A stretch of DNA of 64,000 nt from Straminergon stramineum (taxonomy: Eukaryota > Streptophyta > Bryopsida > Hypnales > Calliergonaceae), in contig OY987263.1 in the NCBI GenBank assembly GCA_963920665.1, positions 38,056,547 through 38,120,546 of the forward strand. The letters run 5' to 3'. The translations under genes were made by a program, and so were the position numbers. The notes under the pieces are model-generated. The model was not told the DNA's origin. It did no database searches and saw only the letters and a program-made list of their open reading frames with translations. Of the stretch, positions 51,076 to 63,540 are shown in pieces (position 1 is the stretch's first letter; the number at the start of each line of letters is the position of its first letter).

Positions 51076-51993
51076 TTAACCCCTAATGTCCCAAGACCAT
51101 TTTTTTCTCAAAACCAACTCAAAACTATCAGTTTTGCTACTTTCACTCAAAAAAGTAGATAAAATGTTTGTTTAAGAATCTAACCATAAGATCTTGTACT
51201 TCACTAGTCTTAAGTAATGTGGTAAGAATTTCATGAACTTTGACCATATAGATTAGAAGATATTAGCATTCAAAGTTCAAATTCTTTTTTTAACATTGAC
51301 TTATAATTTTAGACAACTTTGACTAACATTTATGGAAAAAATTTGCACTAAAGACTTTGAATTAAGAAAAATTGTGTTGAAGAATTGAGGTGAAAGTCTA
51401 GGAAAAAAATTTCAAGAAAAAAACATTTGATTTTCATTCTTTAAAAAATTGTTAAGTAGAAGTAGGTCCAAGATTGAATGAAAAACTAAATCATTAATAG
51501 TTCTAAGATGCAATTGGAACTCTATAATCCCAATGGTTAGAATTTTTTAGCAAACAAACTTAACCTTGTTAGACAATTTTTTTTGAAAAATTGTGAAAAT
51601 TGCATTTAGAAATGAGTCCTATAAGTTATTTTTTCAAGAAGATGCTAAGATTGTCCAAAAAATAAGATTGTCTATAACTTTCACATAACAAATCTAACTA
51701 GAATGAATCAAAGCTTTCTACATAGATAAAATTACAATCTATGAGAAACATATTTTTTTAATATAATTTTTTAAGTGAGAGGATTTTTGTTGCCGCACCA
51801 AAAAAATGGACTTTTTGAGCCATAATTTTTGCTCTTGGGCACTAGATGAAATAAAATTCATATTCCTATAAAGCTACTGAGTTTTTCTATCTTCACAAAA
51901 AGTTTCAAAAAAACAGGGTGAATATTGAGACTACAAGAGCCTACCTGAAATCCATTTTGTCTCGAGAGGGAACCATGGGACTTTAGGGGTTAA
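51076..51993. mobile_element. Long TTAA-flanked element, 918 bp
   Basis: The left end is TTAACCCCTAATGTCCCA. The reversed right end is TTAACCCCTAAAGTCCCA (17 of 18 identical). Flanks outside TTAA differ (CATCAAC and TAAAATA). The interior has the conserved block ACCATAAGATCTTGTACTTC, CACTAGTC, TTTGACCATATAGATT, AGATATTAGCATT, shared with the other long copies. No open frame. Confidence 0.85.
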
Positions 51994-54473
51994 TAAAATA
52001 ACTTTACTATATTTTTTCCTTAGTAGCCATATACTCTTTAGTGCACTCTATTGCTCAAAGTTAATTTACTCATTAGTTAGTTCAATTAGTGAAAGTCACA
52101 CTAATTGTTTTATATATAATTTTTTTTGTTGAAAATTTTTCATTTTATTTTTTGTAGTGACACTATATCTAGTCATCAAATTTGGCAAAAATAATTTTTT
52201 AAATAGATATATCAAAATTTCGGGATAATATTTTTTTCGTAAATTATTTTAGGGGAAAGATGAATCTTTCTATTTTGAAGTATCCATTAAACTACATTTT
52301 CCAAATTTAATTGATATGTAGAAAAAAATGCCAACCCCACCCTTAGAATACCATACCGAAAGAAGAAGGAAATACTTTCTTTGTACAAAAGCCATGAACT
52401 CCTAAATGTATTTGACTATGTTTTCACCAAAAACACTCCAAAATTCCTATTTTTAGTACAAGAACCAAATTTTAGAAAAAATTTGTTTTAGGACACATGT
52501 AACTATAGGATCTTATATTACACTAGTTGGAGAAAATGTGGAAAAAATTTCAGAAATTTTCACCATGTAGATTGCAAGATATTAGCATTTAAATTGACAA
52601 AAAGCCTTTTTTTGGTCTTGTGAAAACTTGGGCAGCTATACTCAAAAGGTTAGATCATTATGAAAAAATGTCCAAAATGGTTGTAACTTATAGGATTCAT
52701 TCTTCAAGGCAAGTTTTCTACATTCTTGAAAAATTTAGATCATTTGGAATTGTACAACATATAGAAAAAAATTAGTAAGTAGAAAGAAGTAGAGAATGAA
52801 TCAAAATACTAAATTGTTAACAATTTATTTATGGTATTGAAAAATTCCAATACCAATGGTTGTAATGTTGTAATAAACAATCTACACCTAAGGTTTTTAT
52901 TTTTTCCAAAACTATTGAAAATTGAGTTAACCCCTAAAGGACCAAGATGAGTTTTTTGGCAATATAGAAATTTTGGGCAAGTATGTGTGATTGAAGATAT
53001 GCATATTTTAGGTTCAAATTTTAATAGAAGGTGAGGAAGAGGAATGTTTTTCATATGTGTGAACTCCCAATTTGTCACTTGGGACTCATAGATTTTCTTT
53101 TTTTTCAAATTTTGCAATTTAGTAGTTAATTAGATGTAAAAAGCCCAAAATAGAGGGTAAGGCCAAAATAGGTTGTGATATACCAAAATAGGTATTTGGC
53201 CTCAGTTAGGGTTTTCAGTCTAGTTACACTGTCGATGCCCACCTATATATAGGTTAGGACCTCAAATGGTGGAAGTTAGTGGGTTTGAGTGTAGTTGCCC
53301 AATGATGCTCAAACCTACTAAGTAATAGCTCCTCTAGCTAAAAATTGTGCCTAGAGAAGCCATGTGAGGTCCCTAGGTAGGTCTCCGTTTTTCCATTCCA
53401 CTGTTGAAATTGTAGAATTGTAGTTGTTAGCATTGCAAGGTATTTTATACCAAGACTGGCTTGTGGAGGAATCTACAAGCTGCGGACATTGATCTAGGGT
53501 TTGGAGCATGCTTGGGGGTTGGAAGCGAAGTCCATTTGCCAAAATTCCCTTATATGCAAAAGATTTCCTATTTCCTACGTAATTAGCGGAGGGTAGGATT
53601 TATCATTCCCATCCCTACATGTGCAAAGTAAGAATATGATCTTGTGTAGCCACTATAGGACTCCCTGAGAGGTCCTACAAAAAATCTCGGAATTTTTTGA
53701 CTTACAGAAATATTCTTTGCAGATGGTCAATCACTGAAACCCACTATGGAATATTTGTGGAAATTCTCTGGAGGGCTGTAAAATCTCACTAAAAATTAGG
53801 GTAGGTTCTTTTATATTAATAGAGTGCTCGGACAAGTTTTGCAACATTTTGATAACGGGAGGTACTTGAACCAAGAGGTTCCCTCCAAATTAAACGACGT
53901 GGCAATGTGGGCAAGGAGTTGACCAACGTCTTAGGGGCTTGGGAAGTCGAAACAAAGTCAATGATAGGTCTTTTCTTACCCCTTTGAACCTTCCAAATTA
54001 CCCTTTCCAATCACCTTCCTTAAAAAAAAAGCAACAACCCCAAATTAGATTTTCAACTAGAAATGGCGCTAGATTTCGATGGTTTTTTAGCGGAGAAAAA
54101 AAGAGAGGGGGTTCCCCATTCTCTACAAATGGCTTTCAGGAGCCAACAACGCAATCTATTTGCCAATTGGAGTTAAACTCCAGAAGTTAGACAGTGAACC
54201 AACATAGGAGCTTGAAAGTCAGCATTCTAGTTATGACTGTAGATCTCATGAAGATTAGGGTTTAAGGTTCTCATCTTGGGGACGGGATTCTTTGCTCGTG
54301 ATTGGTGGAGAGCTTAGAGGTCAAAGCCCTAGTGTAGGTAGAAATCCCAAGGCAATCTAGGGTTTGTCAAAGCCCTAAGTAGGTAAAAATCTCAAAGGAG
54401 ATTTAGGATTCCCATTTGTGGGAAAGGAGTTCCCAGTTTATAACTTTGAGGGGAAGAAGGATGCCCGGCCACC

Positions 54474-54480
54474 TATAAAG
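54474..54480 (+). promoter_or_regulatory. TATA box (TATAAAG) with CT-rich leader
   Basis: ACCTATAAAGGGGC is followed 12-25 bases later by CTTCTCCTCTCATTTCACC. This is typical of a plant pol II or LTR promoter. No gene follows, so an LTR origin is more likely. Confidence 0.4.
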
Positions 54481-55067
54481 GGGCACCCTTCTCCTCTCAT
54501 TTCACCCCCATTTTGTATTTGGGTCCATTGAATCCACTTTGTTGGAGCTTTTGGCATTTTACCAAAACCCTTGGCGGTGTTTGTCTTCTTATTGTCTTTT
54601 TGCTTCCTTTTGCTAGTCATGTTGCAAGTTGTAGAGGTCTTGGAATTCCTTTGCATCTTGTGTCTCCTTGTTTTGTTTTTTCTAAACCTTGTGTTCCTTT
54701 GTAGTCATTTCATCTTAAATTAGCTCAAGTCTTGAGCTGTTAGTCCTACTAACCTTAGAGAGGGCATTGTGCCTCCTCCCGTTGGGTCTTGTCATGTTTT
54801 GAGAAGTCTTTGGAGTGTCCATTGGTTTATTGTACTAACCCCAGAGCCAAACCCCCACTGTACCTTGACAATGCCGCTTTGGGGGGCCTCTAGCTTGCTT
54901 TGAGTTTCTTACTAACCTTTACTACACTAACCCTTGCCACAAGGAGGTGAGAGTGTCCTAAGTCCTATAGTGTGCTCACTTTGCCTAATCTTAGACTTGT
55001 CATTGTGGGTCCCACCGAGACGACAAAGCTTTGGACCCTTTAGGTCCTTAGAGTCCTAGATTTTGTA

Positions 55068-56038
55068 TTAACCCTTCACCGCCAAAGGCCCAAATGGTTC
55101 CAAAAACAACATTCTTTTTGAAGTGTTACAAATATAAATTTTAATAAGTTATAGAGATCTCAACCATATGATCTTGTAGTGCACTTGTTTTAGATGGCTT
55201 GCAACAAATTTGGTGTCATTTGATAGCATAGATTGAAAGATTATAATGTTTTAGCATTGAAAATTTTTGCTGAAATTTTCCCAAAAACACATTTGGAGGT
55301 GAAATTCGGTTTTTAAATCTACTCAAATGAAGAAACTTAAAACTAATAAATGATTCAAAATCAGCATACAAACACATTGATGAAAAAAAATATCATTTAA
55401 TTGACACATTGTGTTTGCAAAATGGCTTTGAAATGTCAAAAAACAACAAGAAAAGTTGCAAAAAACACATCAAAAATTGAACCTCCTCCTACTAAAATGC
55501 TTCTCAGTCACTCATAACTTCTTAGATGGATATGAAATTTTGTACACAAAAAATAGACAAGTATGCTCAACTTTTCCAAAAACCATATTGGAAACAAACA
55601 TTGTATGAAGAAGAAACAAGCCGCCAAAGTTCACTCTAATTCAAAAATGTTGGGATTTTGAACTTCGAATTGCTCCCAAACATTCAAAACAACTTGGATT
55701 GGCATGAAAATTCTACCACAATAACTAGACTTCAAGGGGAACAGAACCCAATAAATTTTATTGAAAAAGAACTTTGGATGAAGGAGATACAAGCCCCCGA
55801 AGTTGTAGCCATCAAATGCAATTTGGTGAACTTGAATTGAACTTGTGAACTTCGATTGGCTTCCAAAAATTCAGTACATCTTGGATTGATCTGAAAATTT
55901 TATCACACAAACTAGAAGAGAGAGCGCAACTTTTCCAAGTTTTATTGGATTCGAACATCTCATGCAAAAGTTACAGGACTTTGAATTTGACTTGAGGACA
56001 CTTTTTGTCCCCTTCGCCCTTCGGCGGTGAGGGGTTAA
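55068..56038. mobile_element. TTAA-flanked element with CACCGCC-type ends, 971 bp
   Basis: The left end is TTAACCCTTCACCGCCAAAG. The reversed right end is TTAACCCCTCACCGCCGAAG (18 of 20). The interior near 55160-55260 matches the conserved block of the other long copies (ACCATATGATCTTGTAGTGC, GATAGCATAGATTG, TTTTAGCATTGAAA). A ~130-base stretch is internally duplicated (about 55655-55800 and 55845-55985; GGATT(G)...GAAAATT(C/T)TA(C/T)CACA). No convincing open frame. Confidence 0.85.
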
Positions 56039-57479
56039 AGTCTTACAACGACGGAGCTTTGAATCTATGGGAACCTCCCAAGTCTTAGATTTGGTGTTAA
56101 ACTCAAATCGATGGTAGAACTTCGAGCTCACCTGGTGTTCACGTCCAAAGTTTAGTTTCCAAAACATTTAGGAAACAAACCAAAATTAGGTTCTAGGTCC
56201 TAGCAATCAAGTCTTAGGTGTTCTCCAAGTCCTATGTCCCCCCTATTAGTTGTTTTACCCAAGCTACCAGCAAGTCCTAGACAATCGAGCTTCCAAAGTC
56301 AAATTTTATACAAGAGAAAGGTTGCTAGTAGCCAACACTAGCATCCAGTACTGGTGCTAGGTACCAACGGTTGGGTAGTGAGGTTTAGTCATGGGAGGGC
56401 CGTATCGAGAGTTCCACCATAGAGAAGGCCGCAACTAGGGGTCCAGTCAAGGGAGGGCTCTACCTTGGGACAAGCTCATAGGATTGGAGGGTCCAACGTT
56501 AAGGCTCTAGTACATTGAAGGTTTTGCCTTTAGAACAACTTGGAGGGTCCAAGCCAAGGAACAGAGGTTAATTGGGACCTACTCAAAAAAGGAGAAAAAA
56601 GGCACATACAACAACATAGGAGGGATAGCATAGGAAAAGGGTAGGAGGAGGAATAGAGTAGGAGAGGGATAGAAGGGTTTAAAGGAGGGTAGATAAAGTT
56701 AGGATATAGAGGGAAGTAAAGGTTAGAAGTGGAATGGAATAGAAGGGGAATAGAAGGGAGTAGGGGTTAGGAAGTGGAATAGTAGGAAAGTAGTCATAAG
56801 AAGAACAACCTCACACACGCATGCCTCTCCATCGAGTTGCTCTCCACAACAACAACAACGCAAGTGATGGAGGAGGAGAAAGGAGGGGAACTAATAGGAG
56901 GATTAAGAAGGGTCTCTCATCATTAGAAGTAGCTAAAGAGACATGGACATTGATTAGGAGTTAGTGGTGTTGCAAGGGGTAGTGGCCATTAATATTTAAA
57001 GTCTAGGTTAGTGGGATTAGTGCTATGAGGTAGGCAAGTGGCCATTAATTCTTTGGGTTAGGGCTTTAGAAGTAGGTGGCTAACCAACTACCATGCTTTA
57101 CATGAAGCGAGGGTAGGGTAGAAGGAAAGAGTGGAAAAAAAGGAAGGAAAGAAAAAGGAGGGGAAGAATAGGAAGGGAAAGATGGGGAGTTAGCCCCGCC
57201 AACTGTATTCACATCTGGCCTACAAAATTCATCCAAGCATTCATCCAACTCCACGAAGGTGACATGGTAGTGAAGGACATATTGAAGGGAAGTCTCAAGC
57301 ACCTAGTAGAGGAACCCCAAGCCAAGGTATGACACTAACACTTCTCTCTCCATTTTAGCTCGCTCATTTCGACGAATATAGAATAGGGCCAAAGCCTAGG
57401 GGTGGGTAGCACCCTCAGAACCAAGAGATAGGTCAGATATAACTATAGAATCATAGAGTAGACGTTGAGGGGGTTCTGC

Positions 57480-57985
57480 GAGTAAAAAATATGCCCCAAG
57501 CCAACTCATAACGAGGAAGTTATGAGTGGATGAAGTTTGGGATCCAAAATAGATGAAGTCAGGTGAAATTCATTCACCTAAGCCCAAACTTGGAACTTGC
57601 ATACTAGTTGATAGGAAACTAAGGACTAGTGTCCAAATATCAAGGTCGTTAGAATTAGGAAGAGGGTCCAAAAAGATGGATGAAGTTTAGAAAGCCTCTT
57701 CAAGGATTAAACTTCATCCAGCCATAGCTCCTTATAGGAACATTTGATTTCTGAGCGACTTAGGTTTTTAGAAATGGCATGAATTGATTTGCAAGCTAGT
57801 AGTATTAGATGTAGACCATTTTTAGTTCTATTAGGAAGCCTCAACAATCGAGGGATCAAGGTAGTAGCTCTACACTTAGGCTAGTTTGGGGGGGTTCACA
57901 GTGAATTATAGGACTTAGGAGACTTAGTAAAGAATCATTGTTTGAAAAGCATAGTGGATTGATGTTAGGCACCCATTAGGAGAGG
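57480..57985 (-). mobile_element. LTR-like repeat with GATGAAGTTT hairpins, copy 2 (reverse)
   Basis: Reversed, its start reads TGGGTGCCTAACATCAATCC, CTATGCTTTTCAAACAATG, as at 43344. The hairpin GGATGAAGTTTAGAAAG...GGATTAAACTTCATCC lies at 57679-57720. Another half-site lies at 57530-57570. Confidence 0.55.
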
Positions 57986-59293
57986 ATTCACCTCACCCAC
58001 CCCAAACACAAGAACTTGGTTGTGCTCGTATATTTGTCAAGGGTGGATAAATATCCGCTCACAATATGCACAAAATTTCATGACATTTGGAAATATGAGT
58101 AAAAAATTATGGCCTCATATGTTACTTTTATTTGTAAATAGGTAGTCCAGGTAGATTTTTAAAAATTACTTTTTTTAGATACAAAAATTTGAAATTGGTT
58201 TTCTAGAGCTATATATAGGTGGAAAGCTTTGAATCATTCGAATTTGATCAATGAGTCAAAAGTTACAAGGAGTTTCGCTTGCAGGTGATTATGGATTCTC
58301 TACTGTAAAATAAACTTCCAAGTCCTCTATTTTATTCAATTTTCAATATTTTTTGAAAAAAATAAAATCATAGGATGGAGATTGTTAATTAGAACATTAT
58401 ATCCACTAGGATTGGAATTTTTTAATTCTATAACTAAATTCTTCATAATTTAGTATTTTGAATCATTCTCTACTTCCTTCTACTTACTATTTTTTTCCTA
58501 TATATTGTACAAATCCAAATGATTTGAAAATTTTCAAGCATGTAGCCAACTTGCCTTGAAGAACGAATCCAAAGAAGCACCACCATTTTGGACATTTTTT
58601 CATACAAATGTTATCTTATGAAGTGCAATTGCTTTATTTTTGCAAGGCTAAAAAAAGGGATTTTGTCACTTTAAATGCTAATATTTTGCAATCTACATGG
58701 TGGAAATTTCTAAAAAATTTTCCTCATCTTCCCAAACTAGTGTAATACGAGAACCTTTAGTTACTTGTGTCCAAAAAGTTTTAAAAAAAAAATTTGGTTC
58801 TTGTCTTAAAATTGGCAGTTTGGGAGCATTTTTGGTAAAATCATAGTCATGGTCCTTTAGGGGATAAATAGAGGTCTACAAAGTTTATTTTAGACTTTAG
58901 AGTGGATATTCCATAACTATCCACAAACTACCCACGAATAAAACTCTTCATAACTTTCATCTCATAAATCAAAATGGAATGATTTAAAGCTCTCCATGTA
59001 TATATAAATCTAGAAAATCAATTTCAAATTTTTATTTTAAAGAAAAAGTGATTTTTTCAAGAAGTTTTTTTGCTATCCAAACTGCCCACCAAGCAATGAA
59101 AACTACATATCATACCATAACCTTTTAACTATGTATTCAAAAGTTATGAAAATTGTTGGGCCTTATAGTTACTCCTTGGGAACATGTTGTGCGAAAATTT
59201 CATAAAAATAAAGTAAAAATATATTCCATTTGTAGTGAGTTGCCCCAAATTGCTATGTTGCTAAAAAATACCATTTAGTCCTTTAGGGGTTAA

Positions 59294-60189
59294 TAACTTA
59301 AATCAAAATTTGTCCAAATAGAAAAATGAAATATAAAACAATGAGTGTGTTTTGCATTCATTGAATTGAACTTGCACATTTTCTAAATTTCTCTACATTT
59401 GGGATCTTAAATCAGTTTTTTTACTTTTAAAATAAATATATCATTAACTAGGGCAATTGAAGTAAAATATATTATTTTTTTAGCTCAAAATGAGCATTAG
59501 CTCACTATATCAGCTCTTGAAAGGAGTTATGATTAGGGCATCTAAGAAGTCATAATTAAGTGAGGAGAAAGACTAATGGTGCTAGAATATTTATTGTTTT
59601 GAAAAATATTCACAAAAGATTATGAATTTTGGATTTAGAATTTTTTATTGGACATTCTAAAACAAAACCAATATACTTACAAGAGGTTTTAAGAATTGCA
59701 AGTTTTGCTAGTAGATTAAAAAGATAGAAAAAATCCACTATCAATCTATGCATCATCTATCTCACCATGATTTGTGACTCTTCATCTTTCTTCCCATGCA
59801 CTATTTCATCCATGGTACCTCGTACTACTTGCCATGCACCATTCACCCTTGATGCTTCATCTATATTTATCAACTAAATTACATCCATGATGCTTCATTT
59901 ATACTTTCATACATTATTCATCCATGTTGCATCCAAAAAAATTACTTTCATACAAGCTTTTACTTTATTTTTTGTGCCTATATATTCTTCATTTGCATTA
60001 CAATTCCTAGTACATCCTAGTTCTCACTCATTTTGTATATAAATTAATGAAGTCCATGTTGATGATCAATCCCCTCTTCTACTAGCCTTTATAGAAACTT
60101 GCCTCAATTAGAATTGAAATCATTCCATCCACATAGGATTAGAGATTGTTATAATCTTATTTTGGTAAGAAGAAATAGAAATTAATGCA
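59294..60189. other. AT-rich DNA with a CATCCATG-rich stretch
   Basis: About 59750-59960 is a loose tandem repeat of units such as CATCCATG(A/T)TGCTTCAT and CATACATTATTCATCC. No gene was seen. Confidence 0.4.
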
Positions 60190-60483
60190 GTGGCTTACAA
60201 AGAACTTGATTGCTACAAAGGATGCCCAAATTGCACTAATACAAAGTTATTGCTACAATTCTATCACAAATTGTGGTCCAAAGTTGTAACATCCCAAACC
60301 AATTGCACAAACAAAGCACACAAATCTACAACACTCTTAAAAATGCCCAAAGATGTGAAGAAAATGGAAACCACTTTGATGAATGAGCCTAAGATTGAAT
60401 GCTTCCAATGTGAGGTCAACATTGCGACAATGCATTGGTACAAATTCTTTTCAACCAAAAATGAGATTCCAAACATTGAATAA
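60190..60483 (+). other. Unrecognised 97-residue open frame, possible exon or remnant
   Basis: The frame has seven cysteines in spaced pairs (YKGCPNCTNTK, SQTNC, IECFQCEV) and is more balanced in residues than neighbouring frames. A possible splice acceptor (AATGCAG) ends at 60190, so it could be an exon. The minus-strand frame at 60264-60584 overlaps it. No family was recognised; it may be retroelement-derived. Confidence 0.25.
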
Positions 60484-61344
60484 CCAACCTGATGTAGGAT
60501 GACCAACTTAGGAGTAATGGTCCGTTGCTCCTTGATAGGGAATTTTTGTCCATTATCTACTTTAAACTTGAATGACATAGCCATATGGAAGCTAAAGCTT
60601 ATGTTGCATGATTTGCCATTTGTTTTTAAGTCAAGCTCATATGGTATTGATATCGATTACTATGAGATGGAAATCTCTTGAAGTAGCAACAATTTTCTTT
60701 AGAAAAATTCTCTCTTGGATGATGGCCTTTACAGTTGAGTGTTGTCTTCTAAAATATAGATATGTTGATTTTTTTTATGTGCACTATGAAATCAATGATT
60801 GTGGCTATTTGTTTCATTTCTATCATTACTTAATTTTTTCAATGTATGTTTCACCATCATAATTACAAGAAAGATTTGTATTATTTTTTGCAAATGTGCA
60901 TCCAATATTATTTTCAATGGATATTATTAATATATAAGCACATCTATCCTATGTAAAGTTTGACATTCTCAATAATTTTTTCATTCAAAAATTGTAATGT
61001 TATTTGTGTTCCTCCTTCAAGCTTTTGGGTGAGAGTTTATTATTGTTATTTTTGTTGTTGTGTGATAAGAAGGTAAAAAATCAAATACATTTTTTGAGTA
61101 ATTTATTAGGCTTTCTTTTATTAATTTCAAGTGAATATCTAATTTGATTAAATAATTTATTTTAAGTTATCACTATGATAATTATAGACAACTAAAGTTT
61201 TGATCCATACACCTAACAAAATAAATATAAATATTTCTAAATAGGGACTATATTTTGTTCTTTGACTCAAAGTTTAATTTGAAAAAGATCCATTCAAGAT
61301 TGTGTTTTTAGGAACCTTATGGGGGATAAGGTTCCTTTCATTCA
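60484..61344. other. AT-rich intergenic DNA
   Basis: The short frames at 60499-60862 overlap each other and match nothing. No gene was recognised. Confidence 0.4.
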
Positions 61345-61575
61345 TTAACCCTAGAAGGGCTTGAAAGCCCTTTGTGGTCGTGTAGTATATTATGTATTTG
61401 GTGGTATTTGATCAAGAAAACATTGATCAAATACTTTTTAGTACAAAGTAAATTAATGATCATGATAGTATATAAATAAAAATGTATCATAATTCATCTA
61501 TTAAACTACAATTGAAGAGTTATAAAGCTAAATATGGGTCATATAGAGGGACCCCAAGGGTCTTCCAAGGGTTAA
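61345..61575. mobile_element. Short TTAA-flanked MITE, 231 bp, CCCTAGAA end
   Basis: The left end is TTAACCCTAGAAGGGC. The reversed right end is TTAACCCTTGGAAGAC. Subterminal palindromes (GGGCTTGAAAGCCC on the left, GGACCCCAAGGGTC on the right) follow each end. No open frame. Confidence 0.7.
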
Positions 61576-63540
61576 TGTATTTAGGTGTATCATGGTTATA
61601 TTAAGTACAAATGAATATGTATATTTGCACTTTGAATGTTAAAATATTGGTATGAAATTATTGACTGAATAGAGCATTTGAGTACTTCTTGAATTCTATT
61701 GAAATGTGAAGATATTTTTGGTACACAAAATGTGCTTAAAGTTTTGTTTTGTTAGAACATGTTCACAAAATTTACTACATGATTAATGGCAATTAATGGC
61801 AATTAGATTGTCAAAACACACCTTTGGCTACAAATGAGATTCTTATTTCAAAGTCCATGAGATAGATGGATATTGGAAGCTCAAAATCATCCAAATTCAT
61901 TTCTACCAAGATTTGATCTCTGAGTTTGATGCACTAGAAGAAATCAACGTTTAGCTTAACACAATTCAGCTAATACAAAATTTCATTTTGTGCTAGAAAC
62001 CGCAAAAATTGCATTGCGGCGAACACAATTTCTACGTTTTCTAACAGAAAAGGAAATTTCTCGTCAACTAAATTTTGTTCAGCTAAATGCTAATTTCTTC
62101 TAGAGATGTTACATGATGTTTATTTATATATCTAACAAGAATTACATTAGTTGTTCAAACAAATCCTTAAAAAAAATCTAAATCCAAAATCCAAAATTCA
62201 ATGTTTTGAGAACTAATGACCTAATATGTAAAACTATTGTTAAGAAATAAGTGCACAGAGTATAGAATATATTATCTAATTTCAATGTGAAAATTTAGTT
62301 TAAATTTCCAAAATTGTGAAGATGTATTATAAAGCACAACTTAGAAAAACAATTCAGTGATGACTTTTACACACGAGTTGTAAAATATGATGTATAGATC
62401 ATATTAATACAATAGGTTCACTACTCTATTTTCCAATATTTTTCAATCAAATTTGAAACCAAAAATCCTTTCTAAAATCAATTACAGATTGAATACTTGT
62501 AATTTTTGAAAGATTTTTTTTGAAGTTCAAAATACTCAATTCTCATTATGGTTCTTCTTAAAGATTCTTTGTTTATTTATTTATTCAAGTAGTTTTGAAG
62601 GGACATTTTTTGAGAAAAAATTATTGTTTGAAGTCAAAGATACTTGAGCCCCTTGAATCTTTAGAGTGTTTGAAAATAAGAGTTTTGAAAATCTATATCA
62701 TACAAATGTTAGAGAATTTATATGAAAATCTTTGAATATTAAGATGAATGAAAAAAATAAAGATTTTGAATTCTTCAAGATATTCATTTTCATCTACTCC
62801 TTGAAATGTGAACTTTTGGTTCTATAGGAGTTAAAAATCATATCCTAAGTCTTAATCTAGAGAAGACATAAAGGTTTGGCCTCCAAAATTACTTTCTCAA
62901 AACCTCTATTTTTAAACACGAATAAAACTATGCAATAGAACCTTTCTACTCTCTTAAATAATAACTTCTCTAAGGTAATATTGATTGCGTGGTCCTAGCC
63001 TAGACCGCATACAAACATCATAAATACAATGACCCTCCCTAATGTAATATAGTTAGCCCAATCCCAACCCTATTCTTTTAGAATATTCTACTAGACTTAT
63101 TTTGTAGAGTTCTTTTTTCAAAAGTTTGACTATTGAATCTTCTTCACTACTATCAACTTCATTTTCAAAGAATTTACTTTAATGATATTGGAATATTTGC
63201 AATTGTCAATTGAAGACCTATTTTTGAAAAAAAATTATTATTCTTGGGGAAAAATGACTATGGGAGAACATATCTCAAAAGTTTCACAAATGTAAAGTAT
63301 TCATTTTTGACCAAATGCTGTTGTAAATAGTTGAGAAAAAAATGCCAATTTTTTCAAGATTGGAGCAATGGATGGTTATTCTAAAAGCCTTGTAATCATT
63401 TTTTGAACATTAGAAAAACATGAATTCCAAGTCACCATGTCCATAACCTATTTGCACTAATTGTTAGTACTTTAATACCCACTCTTCAATTGGTATTACA
63501 AGCACAAATAGGTTTTGGATTTTGGTTGCAAATTGTTCTA
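61576..63540. other. AT-rich intergenic DNA
   Basis: No gene was recognised. A weak inverted pair lies at about 61940-62100 (GAAGAAATCAACGTTTAGC...GCTAAATGCTAATTTCTTC), a possible ~160-base MITE-like foldback. Confidence 0.4.

Larger units (their letters stand above)
53020..58035. mobile_element. ~5-kb insertion splitting the reverse TTAA element; LTR-like parts
   Basis: The borders are approximate. Its right margin carries the LTR-like repeat in reverse (57480-57985). A TATA box with CT-rich leader (CTATAAAGG at 54473, then CTTCTCCTCTC) suggests LTR promoter sequence. 53816-54190 and 56300-57450 contain GC-richer non-coding sequence. No gag or pol domain was recognised in any frame. Confidence 0.45.
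52395..59293. mobile_element. Nested composite of long TTAA elements split by a ~5-kb insertion
   Basis: 52395-52926 is the left half of a forward long element (compare 10051-10584). At its internal TTAA (52927-52930) a second element starts, TTAACCCCTAAAGGACCAAG, in reverse orientation. That reverse element stops near 53020, resumes near 58035, and ends at 58862 (GGTCCTTTAGGGGATAA). 58863-59293 is the missing right half of the forward element (compare 10589-10966), ending CCTTTAGGGGTTAA. The ~5 kb between is a later insertion. Confidence 0.7.

Noticed and set aside
55658..56167. Open frames inside the 971-bp TTAA element, considered as transposase remnants
   Set aside because: They are short, on different strands, overlap internally duplicated non-coding sequence, and show no DDE-type motifs.
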